From Ophiodon elongatus (lineage: Eukaryota; Chordata; Actinopteri; Perciformes; Hexagrammidae), in assembly GCA_016806645.1 (NCBI GenBank), contig JACSYO010002129.1, forward strand, positions 2,811,777 through 2,875,776: DNA of 64,000 bases, in the 5' to 3' direction. A program made the translations under genes and the position numbers. Positions 1-12,009 of this stretch are shown here, in pieces. The notes under the pieces are model-generated. The model was not told the DNA's origin, did no database searches, and saw only the letters and a list, made by a program, of their open reading frames with translations. Within the stretch, counting starts at the first letter, position 1, and each line of letters opens with the position of its first letter.

Positions 1-34
1 CAAACACTTATTAGCCAATAGTAAGTATAAATTA

Positions 35-255
35 TTAGCTGTAAAAAAAAAAAAACCCACAAAAAATAAATAAAATATCACCCACAATTTCCTTCTTAAA
101 TGCTTGTTTTGTCTGACCATCAGTTGAAAGCCCAAAGATATTCAACTTCATAATGGTAAATAAAATCAGATCCTTCACATTAAGAAGCTGCTTTGGCATT
201 TTTACTTGAAAAAGGACTTCTACCACAATTAATTTCCTGTCAATTGACAAATCCC
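35..255 (-). repeat. Dispersed fish repeat fragment (non-autonomous DNA transposon type)
   Basis: Read on the minus strand this has the pattern of a common fish element: a run resembling TTTTCAAGTAAAAATGCCAA, then a block reading like TTGAATATCTTTGGG, then GACAAAACAAG. An apparent 71-aa ORF here is a by-product of the repeat. Related debris occurs at about 9790-9910, 25640-25760 and 29280-29380. The family name cannot be fixed without a repeat library. The rest of positions 1-464 is BTB-gene intron in which I see no exon. Confidence 0.4.
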
Positions 256-464
256 TTGATTAAATACATTAACAAAAACAGACATTTCTCACCGTTTTTT
301 TTTTTTTTTAAACTATAAACTGTAATCAACTGTCCAGAAAACGTACAATTAACAACCTCCACCGCCCATGAAAGAAGGCATTATCCATATTGCTCACCTG
401 ACACTGCGTTTGCCCACTGCAGCAACTCATTACATAATGAACGTCTCCATCATCAGCGTCTCAC

Positions 465-1741
465 CTGCTGAGAAACGCTGCTGAAGTGCTCATGGATGTA
501 GTCCATGCTGTGTTTCTCCAGCACCTTACAGGAATGGGCCTCAGCGAAGCAGTGGATGCCCACACAGTTCATCTCATCCATCTGACGCTCCATGAAACGA
601 CAACAGGCTTCCTGCACGGCCATCACGTCCAGCAGGTTGGCTGCTGCCAGCAGCGCCTGGACAGAAAGAGAATAGCTTATTCAAACGCGCTTCAGGAATG
701 GTGAGAAAAATAATCATAATTTTAAAAAAAAGGGAGGATAAGAGCAGAAACTTTACCTGCACATTTGCTTTAGAAATGTAGACCTCTGAGGTGTAGGCGT
801 AGCTCACCAGCATGCCAATCATCTGAGGCTCCACTCCATTGATGGCAACACGCTCCTGTTTAGACTCTATCAGGTCAGTGGAGAACATGGCCTGGGGACA
901 AGAAGTCAGAGTGGTTTGCATGAGATCTATCCATCTATCTAGATAGAGACATATATAGCGAGACATATATAGACCTATATAGAGAGCCATATAGACCTAT
1001 ATAGAGAGACATATAGACCTATATAGAGAGTATAGAGACCTATATAGACCTATAGAGAGAGACATATAGACCTATATATATAGAGACCTATAGAGACATA
1101 TAGACCTATATAGAGAGTATAGAGACCAATATAGACCTATATAGAGAGACATAGACATATATACCTATATAGAGAGCCATAGAGACCTATAGAGAGAGAC
1201 ATATAGACCTATAGAGAGAGACATATAGACCTATAGAGACATATAGACCTATAGAGACATATAGACCTATAGAGACATATAGACCTATATACCTATATAG
1301 AGAGTATATAGAGAGAGAGAGACATATACAGACACATGTGTATATATATAGAGAGAGCTATAGAGAGACATGTACAGACATGTATAGATATAGAGAGAGC
1401 TATAGAGAGAGATATAGAGACATCTACACAGACCGAGAGACGTTTACCTGGAAGTAGGAGCTGAAGGAGGCCAGCACGATGCGGTGACAGGGGAACTCCT
1501 GTCCCCCGCAGCACAGGGTCACATCGCAGAAGGCGCTGTTCAGCCGCAGGCTGTTCAGGCCCTGCAGCACGGTGTTGGGGTGCCAGGCCTCCACGAACAG
1601 GTAGTCCTCGCTGCTCAGGTGGAAACCGGCCGGAGGGGCAGCGTCAACGACACCACCGGCGGGGTCCTCCCGCAGCTGGAAGGTGACGTTCATAGTGGAC
1701 GGAGAGGGCGACCCGGAGCTGACCGCGATTATTTCAGCCAT
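465..1741 (-). CDS. BTB/Kelch-type protein, 5' part (truncated by window edge)
   Basis: Three coding exons are visible: 1741-1448, 891-757 and 656-465, all with GT/AG borders, and the last one ends at a donor, so the gene continues beyond the left edge. The first ~60 residues are low complexity. Then comes a BTB/POZ domain: the motif FCDVTLCCGGQEFPCHRIVL and the exon junction at SYFQ/AMF are typical. The third exon reads into the start of a BACK domain (CCRFMERQMDEMNCVGIHCF). BTB-BACK-Kelch proteins are usually substrate adaptors for cullin-3 ubiquitin ligases, but the Kelch repeats lie outside the window, so the exact KLHL/KBTBD member cannot be named. I chose the ATG at 1741 because a strong acceptor (pyrimidine tract plus CAG, about 1763-1772) sits just upstream, which makes the in-frame ATG at 1783 intronic. 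The 5'UTR is therefore probably spliced. Confidence 0.85.
925..1432. repeat. AT-rich minisatellite (TATAGACC / TATAGAGAGA units)
   Basis: Roughly 500 bp built of irregular repeats of ATATAGACCTATATAGAGAG and variants (ACATATAGACC, CTATAGAGAGAG). It lies inside the BTB-gene intron between exons 891-757 and 1741-1448. Units vary from about 8 to 30 bp, so it is a compound minisatellite rather than a clean microsatellite. Cysteine-poor repetitive ORFs across it are artefacts. Confidence 0.9.
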
Positions 1742-1862
1742 GTCTCCCTCTGCTAGAACAGCCTGGGGGGGCAAACGAGACATGACAGTTATGGATGGTC
1801 ACTGGATGTTAGTTGTTGGGTGGTTCTCAGTAACTTAGCTCTAATCTGAGGGGGATGTTTTG

Positions 1863-2290
1863 CACGAGTCGCGGGAGGAGCAACAAGGCAGAGAGACTAC
1901 CTGAGATTGTGTATTCGCTCTCTAATGAAGCTTAGCGGCGCGAACGAGCCTGGTTTACCTCTCGAGTCAAAGTAATCCGTCGTTTCAGGAAAAACACACA
2001 TCGGGTGCGGTCAGGTGAGAGCAGACGTTAGGCAGCTGTCACGGTGAGGCGTGTTACCTGTTGGACATGATCGTGACCGCCACAGCGCGAGCCCTCCTCC
2101 CTCTCTATCTCTATCTTTCTTTCTCTCTCTCTATCTCTCTCTCTCTCTCTCCCCACCCGCACACGGTCGAGTCCTCAGTTAGACGGGAGGTTTAAAGGCT
2201 CTCAGCGGAAGTCCCGCCCACATGTCAAGAGGAGTTACCTCGGAGTACTTCCGGCTTCGCTTCAGGTCCCGCGCGATCATTTAAGTGAGA
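1863..2290 (-). promoter_or_regulatory. Promoter and 5'UTR region of the BTB/Kelch gene
   Basis: This stretch is richer in CpG than its surroundings. On the minus strand it holds plausible noncoding-exon donors (near 2058, and an alternative near 1958), a GC-box-like block near 2210-2220 and an ETS-like CTTCCGG motif at about 2248-2254. A CT microsatellite lies at about 2098-2150. The TSS is inferred from context only. Confidence 0.45.
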
Positions 2291-2439
2291 CCTTTGAGTG
2301 ATAATTCGGAGTTCTGTTTCTTTCTCTGTTGAGTTATTATATTCTTCACGCACCACTTTCAAAACAGCACTAGAAATTAATTAATTCAAATATGCTTTTA
2401 ACCTGTGATGCTAGTTAACTATGTGTTTGTTTTGTTTCT

Positions 2440-2541
2440 TAATGTGATGATGTCATCTCTCGTTTATATTGTTGCTTCTATTGTTTGTTTTTACCATGTA
2501 AAGTGCCATGAGTACCTTGTAAAGCGCTATACAAATAAAAT

Positions 2542-2580
<39 letters not shown>
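2440..2580 (+). repeat. L2-like LINE/SINE 3' tail with (ATT)n
   Basis: The segment GCCATGAGTACCTTGTAAAGCGCTATACAAATAAAATG followed by about twelve ATT units is the typical 3' end of L2-type retroelements in fish (described here, not searched). The tail lies at about 2543-2579. Confidence 0.6.
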
Positions 2581-2581
<1 letters not shown>

Positions 2582-4257
2582 AGGTCAAGGTATGATTATA
2601 AAACAATTTTATACCATTTACAGAAACACTTGACATTATGTTTTGTATATGTTGTTTATATATTTTTGTATTTCCTCATGTTATACTTATACACACACAT
2701 GGCAGTGGATAGATGCATGCACTTTTCTAATTGGTTATGCCTCATTTTGTTAAAACAGCATGTGATGGCTGAACCAGCCATAACAGCAACAGGCCCAAGT
2801 AAAGGTGATGTTTCCTAGTTATTTTAAGTAAACACCTCATTAAAGGGACCAAAGACACTTTTTTATCCCCTTCATATCTTTATTGAGTGCACACAATTGA
2901 GAAATGTTAAGTTGAAGTATAAAGTGCTAACAGCCTTTTATGTCAAGTTACCTGCAGCCGACAATCCTTCAGAAAAGGCTGCGCTACTGCAGCACACCTA
3001 CCTAAATAGACTGGCCTGGGGAATCGGACTGTGCCATGCTCCCACAGCCAGAGGGGTGTCCTCAGCAGCCAGTACATCTACACCAATAAGGAGAGAGGTC
3101 TTCTCTCCCCTTCAATTAACCATGGACTCACCGACAGCGTATATATCCTGCAGTGGAAGATAGATCAGGAGTGTATCTTGTTTCATAGAGCCCTCACTAT
3201 GTTGTGTGTCTTAAGTGCCAGCTAATCATTTTTTGCAAACCTCAGAGCAATTATGTTGAACTTATTTTGCACTTTGTTCTTAATTTTTTTTCCTATCATA
3301 ATCCTTGTAAATATTATTGGGTGAATAAACTCCTTTTTTTTCTCCACCTTTACCTGCTCTCCCAGTTCTATGTGTACCCTGGTCCTTCACACAGCATTTT
3401 AAAGATTGGAGGCTCAAAACCTTTGACAGGGCGAGCAGAAGTATGCATCTTGCTTTACATTATATGACCGGTAGTTGGCTACTTAAACATGCAGCAGACT
3501 TGGAACATTAGGGATTATTTCAAGTCTTGTCTCTGGCCAAATGATCTGCTTTTTAACTGTTTAATTCACCAGCTAGTTGCTAGTTTTCTCTGCAGTTTGG
3601 TGCTGTACAGGTAGTGTTGAGTGGTTTTATCAGAACTTTTTGTCTAAAAACAGCTGCCTGGTGTGTCTAGTGTACATGTCTTGTTGAACTGTAGAAGACT
3701 AAGATACAAATCTGGTCAGCACAATTATTTATGCTGTTCATGTGCTCTCAAATGAGTGATTTTTCTTTCTTCCTTTGCTTGTGTTTTCCTCACTTACAGT
3801 AAGGACCAACATGTTGTCCCCAAATGGAAGGTGAGCCCTCACAATGTGACTCTGTGACCAGAAGTCCCCACAACGTAATGAAAACTAGAGGTCACGGACA
3901 CATCTTATTAACTAGGAGACCATTTTCTTTTTTTATGTTTCATTTATTTGACATTTCAATTGCAAAAATTATTAGTAAAAATCTGACACTGACTCTGTTA
4001 TCTCTTTTATGGTGAGAAGCGGTCACGAATTATGTGATATTGTGGATTTAAGATTGATTTAACATTGATCATTCTCAATAAACAGATTATTTCAAAATGT
4101 TATGGATTACAAGTTTTATATTTTTGTAGTAGAAATAGTTGTTGAGAGAAACAGTTTGTTTTATACAGAAAATTAAACTCTTGGCTCTATTTACAAAAAG
4201 TGCAGACTAATTTTAAGATTCGAACTGGATTATAAATCACGGATAATGTGTTTTGAA
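2581..4257. other. Intergenic region between the BTB gene and the anks4b 3' end
   Basis: AT-rich, with no convincing exon. An 88-codon ORF at 2897-3163 (plus) has no recognisable domain and sits in sequence that looks repeat-derived, so it is not called. Positions 4030-4257 probably include the anks4b 3'UTR. Confidence 0.5.
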
Positions 4258-6729
4258 TCACAAGCAGCTGTCCTTCATGATGCCAGGAGTCTCCAATGTG
4301 TTCTTTCTGCGGGCAACAGCTTCCAGGATCTTCTTCCTGGGTCCCAGCTGGATGCGAATGCCTTTCAGGTCTTCATCAGAGCAAAGCATCAGTGCCTCCA
4401 GGTCTAGGTGTTCTCTGCTGAATGCAAGGGCAAACTCTGGCAAGGAGATGGCAGACAAGAATGCATCCAAAGGAGACGTTTCCTCATCATCCTCATCATC
4501 CAGTCCCAGATCTTCCTGATCCCAGGGCAGATCAGCGTCACCATTCCCCTCGAAGCCAGCACCGTCTTCCGCTATCTCAAACAAGTCATTCTGAACGAGG
4601 TAGCCGAGACTTTCGTTGTTGTCGCTCGGGATGTCCTCTGACTCTGGCCCTATTTTCTTCATGAAAATCAGACCTCCAAGACCGGGCCGATTGAAGATGG
4701 ACTGTTTGACTTGGCCTGGCTCGCCGTCGTTGTCGTCATAATCTTCGAAGCCTGTCATTCTGTCTCCGTCGAACATGCTCTCATCCTGCTCATTGAAGAC
4801 ACCCAGAAACTCTGGCTGCTCAGACGCTGCACTCTCCTGTTTGAGGAAAATAACGTTCCCGTCCCCTCCCAACCTCTGCAGTGTGCCTTTATCTTTCTTC
4901 CCAAGCTTCTTCTGGAGCGTGCCCTTAACCCTGGCTGTAAGGGAGCCCGATTTATCGTTAGCAATAAGTTTGGAGAACTGCTCATTGACGCTGGACATGG
5001 TCCCACCGTTTGAGAATGCTGATGCCATGCTGGCCTCTGAGACAGACCCAGTATTGCCCGCGCCACGTTGCATTTTGTCCATCTTGCTCTGGTGTTTCTT
5101 CTTCACCTTCTCACAGAGCTTCACGCGCTTCTCCACTTCTTTGATGGCCTCCTTCTTTAGATTGGCGACCTTCTTGGGGTTTTGGTTGGTCTGCTGTGAG
5201 GCGGCAGCGTCGAGAAAGCGCACGCAGTCCATGCGGTCACGAGACGCAGCAACATCCATGGCTGTGTGGGATTCATTGTCCTGGGCAAAAAGGTTGGCAC
5301 CAAAGTTGACCAGGAAGCTGAGGATGTGCATGTGGCCGTTCGCCGCCGCGTGGTGCAACGGTGTGTTTCCCCAGATGTCACTCCGGTTGGGGTCTCCTCT
5401 GCATGACACAAAAGTAATTCACTTTTTTATTTCTTGCCACTCTCTAGCGTATATTAATACAATAATATAATAATGATTCCTCCACTATCTAGTTCATAAG
5501 GGTTTAAAAAAATACGTTCTTAAGATTTTTATTTTATTTTTTGGTATTTGATTTGAGCTACAAAACACACTTATTAAAGGGTAAAAATTATAAAGTGGGA
5601 ATATTTATTCATAACACAGTCCCAAGAAGTGCAAACATAAAACACCAGATTTAAACAATAAATCCCGAAATTTAAACTACCTCAGTGCAAACTTATTCAA
5701 ATAAGAACAGTCACATGAATACACCCAAATACAACAAAAATAGAGTTCAAATAAACACATTTCCCAAAATATCAAATTATTCCTTTAAATGTAAGGAAAG
5801 AATTTGACAAAGTCTTTCATATTCAAAATATACTCACAACATAACTAAATAATATCAAACAGGTAGCCTAATTGGTAAACTATTAAGATTTAAAGTCCTC
5901 TCATGCCGTGCCTCATTGTCACAGCCATAAAAGTCATGATTGATGTTTCTGCAACAACTTGTCATAAATCCCAGTGACCAAAGCGGAAAAAGCTTCAGTC
6001 AATTCTGGCCACGTAGGTTATGCGTGTGTTACACCCTTCTAAATATCCAACACAAATCTTATCTTCACCTAATTTTTCAGTAAGAATGTTGTTCTAGATT
6101 TCAGCCCGTCTTTTGTTGTGTTGAATGAAGGCAGGAGGTTGGGGCGGTGGGGATAGATAAAGGGCTCTTTTGTTTCAGGTTTTCTTTGGCTGATTAAACA
6201 TTTGGCTCAGCTCATGGGGGGAAAGTGGAATTAAGTTTTAGCTCATTATATTATGATGAAAAACATGTTGAAATCCCCAGATGAAGTCCTAAATAACTGT
6301 TAAGTGGTTATACAAATAAAAAAATGTCACTTTTCAGCCATTATGTTCTATTGATTTTAGTTTAGTTCAGTTTTAGAGCATCATACATACAATATTATAG
6401 GAGAAATTGCAATAAAATGTATATATTTCTATGTCTTAGTGTAACAATACAGCCAAAAATTAAAACATTTCAATAAACGTCAGAGAACTGAGGTAATAAT
6501 CATGGAGATAAAGTTTCTTTGAATGTGAAATGAAGCCCAGGAGGTAAAGAGGAGTGTAACATGCTTACTCTCTGCTGCACATGAGCTGAAGCGCATCGAC
6601 ATGTCCGTGGAAAGCAGCGAGTAAGGTGGGAGTCATTCCATCCTCATCCGCAGTGTTCAGGTCCTTCCTTGTGGCCTCTTTTAAAAGGTCCAAGTACCCA
6701 TCAATTGCTGCCTTGTGGTACCTAGACAT
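4258..6729 (-). CDS. anks4b: ANKS4B (Harp): ankyrin repeat and SAM domain protein
   Basis: Two coding exons, 6729-6569 and 5398-4258, give about 433 aa (human about 417). The start matches the family N-terminus (SRYHKAAIDGYLDLLKEATR). Ankyrin repeats cover about residues 1-130 (DEDGMTPTLLAAFHGH; IWGNTPLHHAAANGHMH). A basic, coiled-coil-prone stretch, a central linker with the conserved FNRPGLGGLIFMKK box, an acidic segment and a C-terminal SAM domain (LDLEALMLCSDEDL; LGPRKKILEAV) follow. The C-terminus DSCL resembles the PDZ ligand (xTxL) of the SANS/Harp family. ANKS4B is a scaffold of the intermicrovillar adhesion complex with harmonin, MYO7B and protocadherins at brush-border tips. It is closer to ANKS4B than to its paralogue USH1G/SANS in the ankyrin region (VNFGAN, MCSR) and linker (EDIPSD). 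The exon junction gives CSR-E-GDP where the human protein has CSRGGDP. An in-frame ATG 9 codons upstream is less likely. Confidence 0.93.
5399..6568 (-). other. anks4b intron 1
   Basis: A single ~1.2 kb AT-rich intron between the two coding exons. The donor is GTAAGC directly below 6569; the acceptor is CATGCAG directly above 5398. No conserved element or repeat was recognised in it. Confidence 0.8.
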
Positions 6730-6922
6730 CTCTTCAAAAGAGCAGAAAAAGTCCACACAAATCTGTCACTTTCTTTCACTTTTTTCCTCCCACACTCTGA
6801 ACAGATTCACAGAATGACTCGACCACAGACCCGAGCAAACAAAGTGGTCAGTGGGCGTCAACGGATCAGCAGCTCAAAGCCATAAAACAAAAGCAAAGTC
6901 CAGTTCACTGCTGTCAGTTGCA

Positions 6923-7445
6923 TAATAGATAGATGGATAGTTCGATAGTTACTTTATTAACTTTTAACTACAGCAGCATTTATACATACAAGTAAAGCAA
7001 TATTAAATATAAAAATGAACATTATATATAAAAATAGAATAGAATAATATTAAATTAACTAACTAAACAATAGGACAAAGATGTAACCAAACAAACAAAC
7101 AACAGTGTAACGGTGTTATGGTTGTGTGATTGATTTGGCCTGAGGTGATTTATTATATAATCTTGTTGCAGTGCAGGAATGATCTCCTGCATCTGTCCTT
7201 GAGACAACAGAGCTGGAGGAGTCTGTTGGAAAAAGTGCTCCGCTGTCCCTATAGGTGGAGAGGGTGGTCCGGGTTATCCAGTATGGATAATCATTTCTTC
7301 AGTGTTCTCCTCTCCACCACCTTTTCCAGACTGTTCAGTTTGCAGCCAATGATGGAGCCGGCCTTCTTAACCAGTTTGTTAAGTCTGTTGGTGTCTCCGG
7401 CTCCAATGCTGCCCCCCTGCAGACTACGGAGAATGTAACTACTAC
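6923..7445 (-). mobile_element. Degenerate LINE 3' end (L2/CR1-like)
   Basis: Minus-strand translation across about 7160-7440 resembles the C-terminal end of a non-LTR ORF2, with NRLNKLVKKAGSIIGCKLNSL and then a LSILDNPDHPLH-like block. That is the same architecture as the better-preserved element at 35.4-36.7 kb. It contains stops. Its 3' end is marked by TTAATAAAGTAACTATCGAAC and a short ATCT repeat (about 6923-6960). It is a 5'-truncated, dead copy. Confidence 0.7.
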
Positions 7446-8850
7446 GGCTCGAGATCAGTCATTTTGATAAAATATGACACTTTATTCTATATTAAAGTGC
7501 CAAACAGTCTATAAAGTAAAAGTTATAATTACCCTCACCTCGACCACCTACAATATTAAAGTAAGTTTAATCAGTGTAATGTTATATACCGAATAATATC
7601 AGTAGTGAAGATGGTCAGCTCTTTAACTAACAAACTATTCAATAACAATATCGGCAATATTTTAATGTTGTACCTGAAAAATTGGAGCTAATTAAAAAAA
7701 ATGTAATACTCTTTTTGGGTATTTATGTGTTTTATTTTGTATGCTGATCATTTGTATAATATGAATGTAAAATTCTTGTCTGCAAAGTATCGCGTAACTA
7801 TAGTTGTGAAATAAATTTAGTGGAATTGAAAATACTCAAATAAAAGTACACATACATCAAATTACAATTACAGTACAATACTTGAGTAAATATATTTAGT
7901 TACATTCCATCTTTAAATACTACTTTTGCTTGAATAACAGATCTCAACGATACTTTCTCCATTGGGGATTTCTAATGTTAAATAGTTTGAGTTAAACAGT
8001 TAATATTTATTTGGCGTTCCCTCCGGGCTCTTGAAAATAAAATACTAAACACTCAAAATAATATGGTAGACATCTTTCGAAAGACACAGGTCATACAGAT
8101 TTTAATGATTTCAAGTGATGTTTAACGAGATGGATGATGAGACTTTTTTTTGTTCTATTAATAAGGAAAAACTTGGACTAAACTTACTGAACTATTTAAA
8201 TATGGCATTACAATTAGATATGTCAAAACAAAACAATATATATATATATACGTTTTATTTTAGCTAATAATTCCAAGTTTATATATAATAATTATAATAA
8301 TAATAATAATACTTTTTTCTTTGTATAGTGCTTTAAAAGGTACTCAAGAAACATACACAACGTATACAGATTATTTATTTAAATGGAACTACAAATGTAA
8401 ATAAAATAAAAAAAATAGATTACTAAATTACAAAATAAACTATTCATTTATTTATTTAAAAAAAAAATGTATTATGTATTATTTGTGTTATTTTTATTTA
8501 TTTGTAATCCCCCTCTGCAGCTTCGACGTCAGTAGGCGGCTGTTAGGAACGTTAACGGCTTGCAAGACACCATTAGAAGATGTAGAAGAAGAAGTAGAAG
8601 CAGAACCGACGAAGAAGAAGTTGTCAACCCGGTCCGACCGTCCTCAGCCAATGAATGGGGACTGGGAGGAAACATTGATCGACACTTTTCTTTCTAAATT
8701 GTCTTTTCTTTCAGGTCTCATTCCGGCTGATAAAACACCGTGGAGTCGGAGCTGTGACTGTTTCCGTAGTTTCCCTGACAGCAGCCATATAATAAAAAAC
8801 CGACCGACCACCAGCTTCCACCCTTCGGATCGCCCCGCGGTTACTTTCCG
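7446..8850. other. Intergenic region upstream of slc25a17, with repeat fragments
   Basis: AT-rich and without genes. About 7818-7915 looks like part of the fish hAT-type repeat (ACTTGAGTAAATATATTTAGTTAC). About 8286-8350 is a minus-strand L2-like tail (TTATTATTATT with AAAGCACTATAC). From about 8510 the GC content rises towards the slc25a17 promoter. Confidence 0.5.
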
Positions 8851-8901
8851 GTGTCTGGGTCTGTGCGCGCGCGGTGGTCCGACCGGGGAGAAGCTGCAGA
8901 G
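8851..8901 (+). promoter_or_regulatory. slc25a17 5'UTR and proximal promoter
   Basis: CpG-rich sequence with a CTTTCCGG element near 8844-8851 and GCGCGCG at about 8863-8870, ending in GCAGAG before the ATG at 8902. An ETS-type core in a CpG-rich 5' end fits a housekeeping promoter. The TSS itself is not visible. Confidence 0.4.
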
Positions 8902-11900
8902 ATGTCCGACAACGGTGGCCTGGCTGTCGGCCTTCTGTCCTACGATACGTTGGTTCACGCTGTGGCAGGGGCAATGGTGAGCCGAGATACAAGGGCAATA
9001 AAAGGAGATAATTTATGTGAAGTGTATGGATCTTTCTCTTACTGCATTGAAGAAAACAACTGTTCTTACATGACTGAGACATTTATGTAGTTGCATCACA
9101 ATGGGTTGTGTCTTTCAGGGGAGTGTGACAGCGATGACGGTCTTCTTTCCTTTGGACACAGCCAAAAGCAGACTGCAGGGTGAGTAGGAGGTTTTAATGA
9201 GAGCAGCAACTCTAAACTCTAAACTTTTATTTATTTATGATTTTTTTATCCTTACTTTTGATTATCTCTGTGACGTTATGCTCTTGAAAGCTCCTCCCTA
9301 AATATAGATGTTTACTTAACTTACTTACCTGGTAAACTCCTTTTGTTGACTTTTGGTTTGTTACTCTTAGTTTTTTGCTGTAAATTTAAACTTAAACTTA
9401 AACTCAAGTCAAGATAACCCTGATGGCATCCCCTAAGTTATTTACTTCAGACCTGAGAAAGCTTCTCCAAAGCCACAGAAAATGTTCTCCAACCATTGAG
9501 TCGTCCAGTAACCTCGGTCGAGCTGCCTGTTCGCTGACTTATCCCACCATTGTGTTGGTTTTTCAGTGGATGAGAAGAGAAAGTCTAACTCCACCCCCGT
9601 CATCCTGGCTGAGATAGCGAAGGAAGAAGGCCTGTGAGTAAAGTTCTGGGTTCAATTTATTTCGAGTTATGGCTCGTTTTGTTCTTATAAATAAGCTTTT
9701 CGGTTTGATTTGAACAACTGAGTGAAACACAAGTGCAATGTAATTACAGCCTTAACTATCATAACTATTTTTATTGTCTTAACTAGATCTGAAACAGTTG
9801 ATCATTCAGTTACTATTTAGTTGATCGTCATCAAGTAATCGATTAATCGTAAGTTATTTTTTTTAATAAGAAATGTCAAAATATTCTCTGGATCTGGCTT
9901 CTCCGATGTGAATATTTGTTAGTTTTCTTAGTCTGACTCTCCATCTCTTCTCCCAGTCAGTCCCTGTACAGAGGCTGGTTACCAGTCATCTCCAGCCTCT
10001 GCTGCTCCAACTTTGTCTACTTCTACACCTTCAACACCCTGAAGAAGCTGGCGGCGTCTAGTCCAGGGAAGTCCGGACCCAGCAGAGACCTGCTCATGGG
10101 GGTCGTATCAGGTAAGAACTAATAATTATTCACGACCTGACAGAAAAGTACTAAACGGTTTTGACTGAAGGACTTAAAGGAGCCCTGAGGCGTTTCCTTA
10201 TAAAGAACAAAGTTTACATGTTGAACGCGTTTCCTTCTTCAAAGCATTAAAAGCATTTTTTTTTACCTGTACTGTTAAACATTAGTGCTGCAACGATAAA
10301 CGATAAATCCCTTCTAGAAATAGAATTAATTTGTATCTGTTGTTCTTTCAGGGGTGGTGAATGTGATCCTGACCACTCCCATGTGGGTGGTCAACACTCG
10401 ACTGAAGCTGCAGGGAGCAAAGTTCAGGAACGAAGACCTCCAGCAAACCCAGTACAGGGGCATCTTTGGTGTGTAGGTTGTTCATAATTATATCTATCTT
10501 ACAGTTCAACAGTTCAGACATGCTTTTTTTTTTTTTTTTTTTTTTTCTTCTTCATGCTGCACAGTTATAAAACCCTGCTGTGTTTGGGCTTTTCCGCTCA
10601 GATGCTTTCTCACAGATCATAGCCAATGAGGGTGTGGCAACTCTGTGGAACGGCACTCTGCCCTCTCTTATCCTCGTCCTCAACCCGGCTGTGCAGTTCA
10701 TGTTTTATGAGGCCATGAAGAGGAGGGCAGGCGAGGGAGGGAAGAAGGTGAGAGAACATGGGCGTTGTTGTGTAGAATACCTCGTTACCGAAGCTCATCT
10801 ATGAGCCTCGTCTCCTTTTTTTGAGTCGGTTGACTTTTTTTCAACTGTAGTCAAAGGAAGTTAAAAACTCTGCAGATGAATGTACTTATTAAATAAAAAC
10901 AAGCATCCTTAATTTGACCTCATGTTGGAGTTAAAAGAAGTCAAGGGATCACCAAAGTTGGTATGATTCCTCCTTTAGAGACTTTGAATGTCTGTAAGAA
11001 ATGTAATGGCAATCCATTTAATAGTAATATTTAAAACTGGAGCAAAGTGGTGGACCACTGACAGACGGACGTGTCTCTAAAGACATATCGCTATGTGGCT
11101 AAAGGGTCAATTTGTCTGGCAATGACCCGCTGTTCATTTTATGTTTTGATCATTCTATCAATCAAATAGTACAAACTATAAAAACATAAATGTTCAAGCA
11201 AAAGCACCGGATATGAGTGGATATTTGTTTCCTCCCACAGATTTCCTCAGCAGAGATCTTTCTCATTGGAGCCATTGCCAAGGCCGTTGCTACCACGGCA
11301 ACATATCCTCTTCAGACAGTGCAGGCCATCCTGAGGGTAAATATTAAGTTATATTAAATGTCACCCTTTTGTTTATGTTTCCAAGATATCTCACACATTA
11401 TGTGAGAGGATATTCTGTAGTTTTTGTTGTTTTATGTATATTGTTACATGCGTTGGTGGCAAGAGAAGAATAAAGCAGTATTCAGACTTAATTAGGAAGT
11501 TAGGAAAAAATATAGAAAATCTATGTATAAAAGTTCAACATCTTTGTAATCACTTTATATGATGGAACGTGCAGATTTGAATAGTGCAGAATATCTTTTA
11601 GATCTCAAGTCGCTGATCAAATCTAATTAAATCAAATGAAGCTAACCTGCTTGATGCTTTTTCATCAGTTCGGCCAGTACAAAGGTGACAGTAAGGCCGG
11701 TGTGATCGGAGGCCTCTCAAACATTTTCTCCATGCTGATGGACAGAATCAGGTGAGTTCAGACCACGAACATAAACACACACTCACTGACACGCTGAGCC
11801 CCACCGCTGAGGATGTTACATTCAGCTCATCGTTAATGACACGTCTGTCTCTCTGTCACAGGAGGCATGGTGTTCTTGGTTTGTACAAAGGCCTGGAGGC

Positions 11901-12009
11901 CAAGCTGCTACAGACGGTACTGACGGCCGCCCTCATGTTTGTAGTGTACGAGAAGATCACTGCCGCCACCTTCAAAGTCATGGGCCTGAACAAGAAACTG
12001 AAGCAGTGA
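8902..12009 (+). CDS. slc25a17: SLC25A17 / PMP34 peroxisomal carrier
   Basis: Nine coding exons: 8902-8976, 9119-9179, 9567-9633, 9957-10111, 10352-10468, 10602-10747, 11241-11336, 11669-11751 and 11862-12009. They sum to 948 nt (315 aa) with consistent phases and GT/AG borders. It is a mitochondrial carrier family protein of three ~100-residue repeats, each with a Px[D/E]xx[K/R]-type signature: FPLDTAKSRLQ, TPMWVVNTRLKLQG and YPLQTVQAILR. Close matches to the human protein include SSLCCSNFVYFYTFN, LKLQGAKFRNED and GLYKGLEAKLLQTVLTAALM. PMP34 sits in the peroxisomal membrane and exchanges CoA, FAD, NAD and related nucleotides. The N-terminus is a few residues longer than in human. Its 3' end faces dxo. 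Confidence 0.97.

Noticed and set aside
910..1430. CRISPR-like repeat array
   Set aside because: No constant repeat with unique spacers; it is a eukaryotic minisatellite inside an intron.
2897..3163. 88-codon plus-strand ORF
   Set aside because: No recognisable domain or splice context, and the flanks look repeat-derived.
4775..5470. 231-codon plus-strand ORF
   Set aside because: It is the antisense shadow of anks4b exon 2.
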